64,000 nt of DNA from Streptomyces sp. NBC_01439. GTDB taxonomy: Bacteria; Actinomycetota; Actinomycetes; Streptomycetales; Streptomycetaceae. The translations under genes and the position numbers were made by a program. The DNA is taken from positions 1,798,001 to 1,862,000 of the forward strand of contig NZ_CP109487.1 of assembly GCF_036227605.1 (NCBI RefSeq), given 5' to 3'. Under the pieces are notes generated by a model, which ran no database searches, was not told the DNA's origin, and worked only from the letters and a program-made list of their open reading frames with translations. Below are positions 57,051 to 64,000 of this stretch, piece after piece. How positions within the stretch are numbered: the first letter of the stretch is position 1; each line of letters starts with the position of its first letter.

Positions 57051-58249
57051 GCCGCACCATCCTCGACGTACACATCCTGCAGACCGTCCCGCCGAGCAAC
57101 ATCAACCGAGACGACACCGGGGCCCCCAAGAGTGCCGTCTACGGTGGTGTACGCCGCTCCAGGGTCTCCAGCCAGGCATGGAAGCGTGCCACTCGCAAGG
57201 CCTTCGACGACTTGCTGGATCCGGCCGAGCTGGGAGTCCGGACGAAGAAGGTGGTCGATGCTCTGACGACGCGGATCACGGCCCTCGAACCCTCGCTGAC
57301 GCCCGAACACGTGTGGCCGATGGCAGCCGAGCTGCTTCAGACGGCTACCGGCGCCAAAAGCGAGACACCCAGCCGGAAATCCGCAGGGAAGGACCCCAAG
57401 GACGACGAGCCACTGGCCCCCCAGTCCTCCTACCTGCTCTTCCTGAGCGCACACCAACTCGACGGGCTGGCGAAGCTGGCCGTCGAGGGCATCGGCAGGG
57501 GCACCGAGCCCAAGGTGTTCGTGAAGGACAAAGACGTCAAGGCGCGGGCCAAGCAGATCGCTTCCACCCGTCACTCGGTCGACATCGCGCTCTTCGGCCG
57601 TATGGTGGCAGACGCCTCGGACATCAACGTCGACGCCGCGGCCCAAGTCGCCCATGCCCTCAGCGTGCACGCCGTGGACATGGAGTCGGACTACTTCACG
57701 GCCGTGGACGACAGGAACACCAGCGCTGAGCCCGGCGCCGGAATGATCGGCACGGTCGATTTCAACTCGGCCACGCTGTACCGCTACGCCGCCGTGGACG
57801 TGGACCTGCTGGCGCGGAACCTCGATGCCGGCCTCGCGGACGGCGAACGCACCGGCGAACCGGTGCGCAGGGCGGTAGAGGCCTTCATCGAGGGTTTCGT
57901 GATGTCGATGCCCACCGGCAAGGCCAACACCTTCGGCAATCACACCCTCCCGGACGCCGTGATCGTCAAGCTCCGTTCCTCCCGTCCCGTCAGCTTCGTG
58001 GGGGCCTTCGAGAAGCCCGTCGTTCAACAGGACACTGGTGAAGGGCACGTCCGCGCCGCCTGCAAGGCGTTGGCGGACCACGTCCCCGCGGTCGAGAAGG
58101 CCTTCGGGGCCACCGCCGACCGCACCTGGATCCTGCGCGTCGGCGAGCACACCGACGACCTGGTCCCGCTCGGAACCCCCGTCGACCTTCGCCCGCTGGT
58201 CACCGCGGTGGGCGGGGCCGTCGCGGAACGCCTGGGGAAGGGGGCATGA
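57047..58249 (+). CDS. cas7e: Cas7e (Cse4, CasC), Cascade backbone
   Basis: Encodes 400 residues; the GTG at 57047 overlaps the cse2 stop (GTGA). Family motifs are LDVHILQTVPPSNINRDDTGAPKSA, YGGVRRSRVSSQAWKRATRK and DFNSATLYRYAAVDVDLL. Six copies of this protein form the crRNA-binding backbone of Cascade. E. coli CasC has 363 residues; the extra length is in a charged loop (residues about 104-120, TPSRKSAGKDPKDDEP). Confidence 0.95.
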   Translation: MSRTILDVHILQTVPPSNINRDDTGAPKSAVYGGVRRSRVSSQAWKRATRKAFDDLLDPAELGVRTKKVVDALTTRITALEPSLTPEHVWPMAAELLQTATGAKSETPSRKSAGKDPKDDEPLAPQSSYLLFLSAHQLDGLAKLAVEGIGRGTEPKVFVKDKDVKARAKQIASTRHSVDIALFGRMVADASDINVDAAAQVAHALSVHAVDMESDYFTAVDDRNTSAEPGAGMIGTVDFNSATLYRYAAVDVDLLARNLDAGLADGERTGEPVRRAVEAFIEGFVMSMPTGKANTFGNHTLPDAVIVKLRSSRPVSFVGAFEKPVVQQDTGEGHVRAACKALADHVPAVEKAFGATADRTWILRVGEHTDDLVPLGTPVDLRPLVTAVGGAVAERLGKGA

Positions 58250-59004
58250 GCACCGTCCTGGCCCTGCGTCTGGCAGGCCCCCTGCAGTCGTGGGGGGCCT
58301 CGGCACGATTCGCCCGGCGCACCACGGAGAGCGCCCCCACCAAGAGCGGCGTCATCGGCCTGCTCGCCGCCGCCCTCGGACGGGACCGCACCGCAAACCT
58401 CACGGACCTCGCCGCACTGCGCTTCGCCGTACGGATCGACCAGCCGGGCACCCGGCTGCGGGACTTCCAGACCGCCCGCCATGCGGACACCGACAAGGCG
58501 ATGCCGGTGTCGGACCGCTTCTACCTCGCCGACGCAGTGTTCGTCGCCGCAGTCGGGGGCGATCACGCCCTGATCCGCGCGCTGCACGCCGCCGTACGGG
58601 CTCCCGTCCACCTCCCCTACCTCGGCCGCCGCTCATGCCCGCCGCAGGGACCCCTCGACCTGGGCACGAGGGACGTCGGCGATCCGGTCGAGGCCCTGAA
58701 GGCGGAGGAGTGGCAGGCGTCCGACTGGTACCGCCAACAGCGCCGCCACGACCGCACGGTCAACCTGACCATCCTGGGTGACGACACGACCGACGGCCGC
58801 CTCGGCGACACGCTCAGGGACCAGCCGATCAGCTTCGACCCGCGCCACCGCCGCTACGCCCTGCGCAGCGTGGTCTCCACCTCGATCGACGTACCCAACC
58901 CCCGTTTCAACCCGCCCGCCCGAAACCGGCGCCCTCCCGTACCCGTGCCTCGTCACGAGCCCGAGGCCCTGCTGTCCCGGATGGACGGTCTCCGATGCAC
59001 CTGA
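58246..59004 (+). CDS. cas5e: Cas5e (CasD)
   Basis: Encodes 252 residues and overlaps cas7e by ATGA. It begins LALRLAGPLQSWGASARFARRTTESAPTKSG, a typical Cas5 RAMP start, and ends with a proline- and arginine-rich tail. In Cascade, Cas5e grips the 5' handle of the crRNA. This matters here because the two arrays yield different handles. Confidence 0.95.
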   Translation: MSTVLALRLAGPLQSWGASARFARRTTESAPTKSGVIGLLAAALGRDRTANLTDLAALRFAVRIDQPGTRLRDFQTARHADTDKAMPVSDRFYLADAVFVAAVGGDHALIRALHAAVRAPVHLPYLGRRSCPPQGPLDLGTRDVGDPVEALKAEEWQASDWYRQQRRHDRTVNLTILGDDTTDGRLGDTLRDQPISFDPRHRRYALRSVVSTSIDVPNPRFNPPARNRRPPVPVPRHEPEALLSRMDGLRCT

Positions 59005-59699
59005 CCCGTTTCCGAATCAACACCGCTCGGCTCGGTGCCCGTAGCCTCCTCGCATCACCCCAACGCCTGCACGCCGCCGTGATGTCCTCCTTCGCCGGCG
59101 CGCTGCCCAGCGACACAGACCGTCCACGGCCCTTGTGGCGGCTCGACCGGAACGCCAAGGCGGAGGTCCTGCTGTACATCGTCAGCGAGGAACGCCCTGA
59201 CCTGACAAACCTGGTGGAGCAGGCAGGCTGGCCCACGACCGCCGCCTGGGAGACCTACGAGTACGGAACCTTCCTGGCTGGGCTCCGCACGGGCGACGCC
59301 TGGGCGTTCCGCCTCACCGCCAACCCGGTCCACCACATCCGCCGAAAGGAAGGCGAACCCACCAAGCGCACGGCGCACGTGGGTCCCCGGCATCAAATGG
59401 GATGGCTGCTCGCACGGCAGGAAGCCGCCGGCTTCCGGATCCTGACCACTCCCCCCGAGCAACGGCGGCTACCGCAGGGCGACGAGTACCAGCTCGCGGT
59501 ACGCGATGAACACAGGCACCGCTTCGAGAAGGCCGACCCCGTGGGAGGCCGGGCCAACCGCGTCCCTCTCGTCACCGTCACCTTCGATGGCCGCCTGGAG
59601 GTGACCGACCCCGACGCCCTCCGACGGACCCTCACCCTGGGCCTCGGCAAGGCCAAGGCGTACGGGTGCGGTCTGATGACCCTGGCCAAGGCCGCGTGA
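58995..59699 (+). CDS. cas6e: Cas6e (CasE), crRNA-processing endoribonuclease
   Basis: Encodes 234 residues and overlaps cas5e by 10 bp. It begins MHLTRFRINTARLGARSLLASPQRLHAAVMSSF and has the C-terminal glycine-rich RNA-binding loop GLGKAKAYGCGLMTLA. His residues suited to catalysis lie near 28 and in ANPVHHIRR. It cuts the repeat hairpin, leaving an 8-base 5' handle and staying bound to the 3' hairpin. It is the only Cas6 in the locus, so it should process both arrays. Confidence 0.94.
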   Translation: MHLTRFRINTARLGARSLLASPQRLHAAVMSSFAGALPSDTDRPRPLWRLDRNAKAEVLLYIVSEERPDLTNLVEQAGWPTTAAWETYEYGTFLAGLRTGDAWAFRLTANPVHHIRRKEGEPTKRTAHVGPRHQMGWLLARQEAAGFRILTTPPEQRRLPQGDEYQLAVRDEHRHRFEKADPVGGRANRVPLVTVTFDGRLEVTDPDALRRTLTLGLGKAKAYGCGLMTLAKAA

Positions 59700-59702
59700 G
59701 AC

Positions 59703-60668
59703 GTGGCCACCAGCATCGCTCAGCGCCGCGCCGTGTCCCCGCGCGAGCTCACCCGTGTCGCGGAACGCATCTCCTTCATCTATTTGGAGCGGTGCACGAT
59801 CCACCGCGAGGACAACGCCATCACCGCCGAGGACGCCGACGGAACCACCCACATCCCGTCGGCGACCATCGGCACGCTGCTACTCGGACCCGGCACCCGC
59901 ATCACCCACCAAGCGATGAGCGTGCTCGGCGAGAGCGGTGCCGCCGTTGCATGGGTCGGTGAACAGGGCGTCCGCTTCTACGCCGGCGGCCGTTCCCTCA
60001 ACCGCTCCGCCGCGCTTGTGGAGGCCCAGGCCACCCTGTGGGCGAACCGGCGGACGCGCCTGGAGGTGGCGCGCTCCATGTACCGGCTGCGCTTCCCGGA
60101 CGAGGATCCGGCAGGGTTGAACCGGCAGGAGCTCCTCGGACACGAGGGCCGCCGCGTCAAGGACTGCTACCGCGTCCAAGCACACCGTACGGGAGTGCCC
60201 TGGCGCGGCCGGCAGTACGTCCCCGGGGACTTCACCGCGGGCGACGCCCCCAACCAAGCGGTGACGGCGGCCGCCCAGTGCATGTACGGGATCGCGCACG
60301 CCGTCGTCGCGGCGATGGGCTGTTCACCCGGGCTCGGCTTCGTGCACTCGGGCCACGAACTGTCGTTCGTCCTGGACGTGGCCGACCTGTACAAGACGGA
60401 GATCGGCATCCCGGTCGCATTCGACGTAGCGGCCGAGAGCGCCGAGGACGTCGGTTCCCGTACCCGGCGCGCTCTGCGGGACAAGATCAACAAAGCCCGT
60501 CTGCTCGACCGCTGCGTCGACGACATCAAGGGGCTGCTCCTGGTGGGGCGTCCGGAAGCCGAGGCTCCCTCCGACCCCGCGGAAAACCCGGACCGGGTCG
60601 GTCTCCGTTCCGACCGTGACGTCGTCGTTCCGGCGGGCCGCAACTACGCAGACGAGGTGACCTGGTGA
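59703..60668 (+). CDS. cas1: Cas1 (type I-E), spacer integrase
   Basis: Encodes 321 residues from GTG 59703, three bases after cas6e. Catalytic-region motifs are GHEGRRVKDCYR (Glu), GLGFVHSGHELSFVLDVADLYK (His and Asp). With Cas2 it inserts new spacers at the leader end. Motif completeness suggests that adaptation is intact. Confidence 0.95.
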   Translation: MATSIAQRRAVSPRELTRVAERISFIYLERCTIHREDNAITAEDADGTTHIPSATIGTLLLGPGTRITHQAMSVLGESGAAVAWVGEQGVRFYAGGRSLNRSAALVEAQATLWANRRTRLEVARSMYRLRFPDEDPAGLNRQELLGHEGRRVKDCYRVQAHRTGVPWRGRQYVPGDFTAGDAPNQAVTAAAQCMYGIAHAVVAAMGCSPGLGFVHSGHELSFVLDVADLYKTEIGIPVAFDVAAESAEDVGSRTRRALRDKINKARLLDRCVDDIKGLLLVGRPEAEAPSDPAENPDRVGLRSDRDVVVPAGRNYADEVTW

Positions 60669-61012
60669 CGGTGATCGTCCTGACCCACTGTCCCGTCGGT
60701 CTGCGAGGGTTCCTCACTCGTTGGCTCCTTGAGATTTCCCCAGGCGTCTTCATCGGCGGACCCTCGGCACGAATCCGCGAGACGCTGTGGGCCGAGGTCT
60801 GCGAGTACGCGGGCAACGGCCGAGCCCTGCTGGCGTACAGCTCGGACAACGAACAGGGCTTCGCCTTCGACACGCACGACCACAAGTGGAATCCCACCGA
60901 CCGCGAAGGCGTCACACTGATCCACCGCCCGAACGAGCGCGCATCCACCACCTCACCGACGACCCGAGGCTGGAGCAAGGCCGCGAAGCGACGACGCTTC
61001 GGAAACGGATAA
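60665..61012 (+). CDS. cas2: Cas2 (type I-E)
   Basis: Encodes 115 residues; the GTG at 60665 overlaps the cas1 stop. It begins VIVLTHCPVGLRGFLTRWLLEISPGVFIG, the type I-E Cas2 form, and ends with a basic tail. It is the structural partner of Cas1. It closes the operon, 83 bp before array 2. Confidence 0.94.
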   Translation: MTVIVLTHCPVGLRGFLTRWLLEISPGVFIGGPSARIRETLWAEVCEYAGNGRALLAYSSDNEQGFAFDTHDHKWNPTDREGVTLIHRPNERASTTSPTTRGWSKAAKRRRFGNG

Positions 61013-61095
61013 CAGACCAAGAGCCCCAAATGTCCGATCCAGCGAAAGTAAGCCAAACCCGAGGCCTCCGCCTCCAGAACCCCAGGTCAGCCACC
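61013..61095 (+). promoter_or_regulatory. Leader of CRISPR array 2
   Basis: This 83-bp interval after cas2 ends with CCAGGTCAGCCA (61082-61093), the same anchor as in the array 1 leader, two bases from the first repeat. It is AT-richer than the surroundings. Confidence 0.7.
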
Positions 61096-61536
61096 CTGCT
61101 CCCCGCGCCTGCGGGGATGTTCCCATCGGCGCCGACCAGCTGCTCACCCTCGACCACTGCTCCCCGCGCCTGCGGGGATGTTCCGCGAGCCTTTCCCGCA
61201 GGCATTGCTCACCACCCTGCTCCCCGCGCCTGCGGGGATGTTCCCTCGACCTTCCGGGGCCCGTACTTCGCGGTGGACTGCTCCCCGCGCCTGCGGGGAT
61301 GTTCCGCGGAAAGCTCTCAACTCGGGTAGGGGCCTCGCCTGCGGGGATGTTCCCATCGTGTTGCCCCGCGCGCAGCCCGAGGTCGACTGCTCCCCGCACC
61401 TGCGGGGATGATCCCCACTTGTTGGCCAGGTACAGATCGTGGCCGTTCTGCTCCCAGCGCCTGCAGGGATGTTCCCGACCTCCCGGGTCCCGTGAAGTCG
61501 CTCACCGGCTGCTCCCCGCGACTGCGGGGATGTTCC
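61096..61536 (+). CRISPR. Type I-E CRISPR array 2: 8 repeats, 7 spacers
   Basis: Repeats start at 61096, 61157, 61217, 61278, 61326, 61387, 61448 and 61509 and read CTGCTCCCCGCG...GGGGATGTTCC on the plus strand. The fifth repeat has lost its 5' half through a short deletion, and repeats 6-8 carry single changes, so the right end is the old trailer. The repeat matches that of array 1 except for the last bases (GATGTTCC instead of GATGAACC). Confidence 0.95.
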
Positions 61537-61729
61537 CGGGGCCTGGCGGGCAGCCGGTCCGGTGCGTTAGTTGGTACGGACGTCGACGTGACCGTCGTGT
61601 CGATCGGCAAGTTGGCTTCGCACCGGGAGCCCGCGGTGAGTCGGCGCGGCTCCGCGACCTGTGAGCATTGGTCGGCGCGGCGCCGGGCCAGGAGTTCGGC
61701 CACGAGCAGCGGTGCCCGGGAGCGGCGGA

Positions 61730-61759
61730 GGGCCGTTCCGGATCGGTTCGGAACGGCCC
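61730..61759. terminator. Hairpin terminator of the agmatine deiminase gene
   Basis: GGGCCGTTCC at 61730-61739 pairs with GGAACGGCCC at 61750-61759, 35 bp beyond the gene's TAA stop. The interval 61537-61729 shows no gene. Confidence 0.65.
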
Positions 61760-61856
61760 CGTGGAGAGCTTGCGCCGTGGTGTGCGGCTGCCGGTTACGG
61801 GACGGGCTGCTGCTGGGTGACGCAGTGGATCCCGCCGCCCCCGGTGCCGAGCCGGT
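61750..61856 (-). repeat. Right copy of the direct repeat flanking the CRISPR-Cas island
   Basis: This segment (last 20 codons of the deiminase frame plus 45 bp of 3' flank) aligns in the same orientation with 47911-48014 at about 85 percent identity by eye. The two copies bracket 13.7 kb that contains both arrays and all cas genes. Confidence 0.7.
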
Positions 61857-64000
61857 CGATGTTGAGCTGCTCGATGGTGCGGCCGGGGTAGAGCCGGGCC
61901 AGGGTGGCCTTCGCCGCGGTGTCGGCGCGGGTGTCGCCGAAGTGGGCGCTGATGACGGCGCCGTTGCACAGGTAGTAGTTGGCGTAGGAGGCCAGGAAGT
62001 CCGGGTTGGCGGAGCGGATCTTGTTGTAGTCGGGGCCCTGGATCTGGTCGACCGTCATGCGCGTCCCGTCGGCGGCGGTGGACGCGGAGAGGATCTGGTA
62101 CTGCTGGCGGGCGTCCTTGGCGTACACGTCGTTGTCCTAGGCCAGGGGCATCTGGACGGCGGCGCGGCCGGGGGCGAGGAAGCGCGAGGTCGCATCGACG
62201 TGGTCGTCGGTGATGTCCTGGCCCTTGACCCCGTCGAACCAGATGACCTTGGAGGCGCCGTAGGCGGCGAGCATGGCGGCCTCGATCTGCGCCTGCGTCT
62301 TGTTGGGGTTGCGGTTCTTGTTCACCAGGCTGCTGCGGGTGGCCATCAGGGTGCCGGCGCCGTCCTGTTCGATCGCGCCGCCCTCGCCCACCAGGGCGGC
62401 GGCGGTGAAGGGGACCCCGACGTATGAGGCGATCCGGCCGGCGACCAGGTTGTCCCGGGAGTGGGCCTGCTTCTTGCCCCAGCCGTTGAAGTTGAGGCCG
62501 ACGGCGTCCAGCCCGCCGGATCCGTTGGTGCGGAAGACGGGTCCCGTGTCGCGCATCCAGCAGTCGTCGACGGGGATGGCGCTGATGACGGTGACGGTGG
62601 AGCCGCACATCGAGCGGGCCTTGGCCGCGCTGCCGGAGTTGGCGCAGACGTAGACCGGCTCGTACTTGGCGATGGTCCGTGCGATGAGCGCAATGTCCTG
62701 CTGGACGCCGCCGAGCGTGTTGCCCCAGATCGAGGTGGAGTCCGGCCAGGCCATCCAGGTGCGGGTGTGCCGGACGTCCTCGATCGGTACGCGGAAGTAC
62801 ATGTACGAGATGGTGGTGGGGGCGCCGGTGATCCGCTTGTTCATGAACAGTGCGGTGGGCCATTCGGCGACCGGGATCCACAGCAGCTGTTCCGAGGCGT
62901 GGTGCTGCAGCTTGGCCTCGATGTCCACCCGCTGCTCGACCGGGTAGACGGCGCTCGCCTCGTCGACGAGCTTGTCGTACTCGGGGTCGCTGTAGCCGGC
63001 GAAGTTCATGTACGCGCCGGTCTTGAAGTTCTGCAGCAGGTCGAGCGGGTCGGTGATCGAGTCGTAGTAGGTGAGCGGGAACATGTCGATGCCCTCGCGC
63101 GCCTGGGGGTCGGTGAACAGCGCGGTGAAGGCGTTCGGAGCGATCGTCTTCAGCTGGATGTCCAGGCCGATCTGCGTGCCGGCCGCCTGGAGGGCGGTGG
63201 CGAGGAGGGAGACGTCCTGGCCGATGGAACTGGTGGCCACGGTCAGCGTCTTGCCGGTGGCGCCGGCCTCCTTGACCAGGGCCTTGGCCTTCTCGATGTC
63301 CTGGCCGGTGGGCGGCAGGCTGTCGAAGGCGGTCTTCAGGGTGCGCTCGGGGGCGGCGGCCCAGGCGGCGCGGGTGGTGAGGGAGTTGGTGACGGTGCCC
63401 GCCCCGCCGAGGCCGGCCTTGACGAAGCCGGAGCGGTCCAGCGCCAGGGACAGCGCACGGCGAACACGGACGTCGCCGAGGGGGCCCTGCATGTTGGTGA
63501 CGTTGACGTTGACCGTGCTCAGGCCCTCGCCGAAGTAGAGGGTGCCGGTGCCGCTGCTCTTGAGGCGGGCGTAGCTCTCGGTGGGTATCAGGTAGCCGCC
63601 GTCGGCCTCCCCGCTCAGCATGGCGTTCGTCCGGGCGGAGGGGTCGGTCAGGACCCGGAAGACGGCCTTCTTCGCCTTGGCCTTCTTGCCCCAGTAGGCG
63701 TCGAAGCGCTCCAGCTCGATCGACTGGCCCTTGTTCCACGTACCGAGCTCGAAGGGGCCGCTGCAGCCGAGGCCGCCCGTGGTGCCGTAGTCCTTGCCGG
63801 CCGCCTCGACGGCCGCCTTGGAGGCGACCACACCGGCGGCGGTGGCCATGTACTGGGGGAACTGCGAGTCGGGCTTGTTGAGCTTGACGGTGACCTGCAG
63901 CGGGCCGCTCTTGGTGATCGAGGCGACGTTCTGGAACACCTGGGCCCAGGCGGCGGCGTTGTCGGGGTCGCGCTGGCGACCGAGGCTGAAGACCACGTCG
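61795..64000 (-). pseudogene. Peptide-binding-protein / agmatine deiminase chimera with in-frame amber stop, partial
   Basis: The frame enters from the right edge as a family 5 solute-binding protein (VRVRRALSLALDRSGFVKAG, FPLTYYDSITDPLDLLQNFKTG, EQLLWIPVAEWPTALFMNKRI). At about 62795 it switches within SYMYFRVPIEDVRHTRTWM into agmatine deiminase (DDCWMRDTGPVFR, NFNGWGKKQ, GEGGAIEQDGAGT, the His of TDDHVDATSRFLAPG). A TAG at 62137-62139 interrupts it between AAVQMPLA and DNDVYAKDARQQY. The same frame then continues to the catalytic Cys in GGGGIHC and the TAA at 61795. The stop removes the active-site Cys, so the enzyme half is probably dead unless the stop is read through. Start lies beyond the window. 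Confidence 0.8.

Noticed and set aside
62137..62139. TAG as a site for pyrrolysine or other recoding
   Set aside because: No recoding machinery or structure is seen nearby, and actinomycetes use amber as stop; a simple nonsense mutation is the plainer reading.
61502..63739. 745-codon minus-strand frame opposite phase to the deiminase
   Set aside because: Arg/Pro-rich shadow frame; the neighbouring frame carries all binding-protein and deiminase motifs.

Overview
The window reads as a high-GC actinomycete chromosome, almost certainly Streptomyces. Third-codon positions are nearly all G or C, GTG and TTG starts are common, many genes appear leaderless, and the gene families are typical of the genus. 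All identifications come from reading the sequence; no database search was run.

Layout. 0.1-4.1 kb: thioesterase, a 2,4-dienoyl-CoA reductase-type flavoenzyme and an alpha/beta-hydrolase-fold protein without its nucleophile serine. 4.2-10.5 kb: a leftward sugar operon (lipoprotein binding protein, two permeases, GH38 alpha-mannosidase) with LacI-type operator-like sites upstream. 10.8-12.8 kb: a complete but non-canonical tRNA-like cloverleaf whose 3' CCA overlaps the ATG of a 623-residue protein of unknown function. 12.8-20.7 kb: VOC-HTH protein, small HTH protein, beta-lactamase-fold hydrolase divergent from an AraC-type regulator across six helically phased repeats, secreted amidase, universal stress protein, TetR/dehydratase pair. 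20.8-24.8 kb: secreted GH27 and GH89 glycosidases. 24.9-34.8 kb: MFS exporter, membrane-anchored molybdopterin oxidoreductase, P450, SDR, TetR divergent from a UvrA-like resistance ATPase, enoyl-CoA hydratase. 34.9-37.6 kb: DHFR-like gene, a 157-bp MITE, a complete IS701-family element and a SAP-domain gene, stacked at CTAG sites. 37.7-47.8 kb: isochorismatase-like hydrolase, CASTOR/POLLUX-like channel protein, L-amino-acid (glutamate-like) oxidase, beta-carbonic anhydrase, FMN reductase with XRE regulator, alpha/beta hydrolase, ABC exporter.

47.9-61.9 kb is a complete type I-E CRISPR-Cas island. A 32-repeat array (transcribed leftward) and an 8-repeat array (transcribed rightward) flank one operon: a cas3-cse1 fusion, cse2, cas7e, cas5e, cas6e, cas1, cas2. 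Both leaders face the operon and share a 12-bp core beside the first repeat. The repeats of the two arrays differ in the 3' end that forms the crRNA 5' handle. The island lies between two same-orientation copies of the 3' end of an agmatine-deiminase gene, about 105 bp each and visibly diverged. The right copy belongs to a longer chimeric gene (peptide-binding protein fused to agmatine deiminase) with an in-frame amber stop; it runs off the right edge.

The least explained feature is the tRNA-like 5' leader. If processed like a tRNA precursor, it would release a near-leaderless mRNA.
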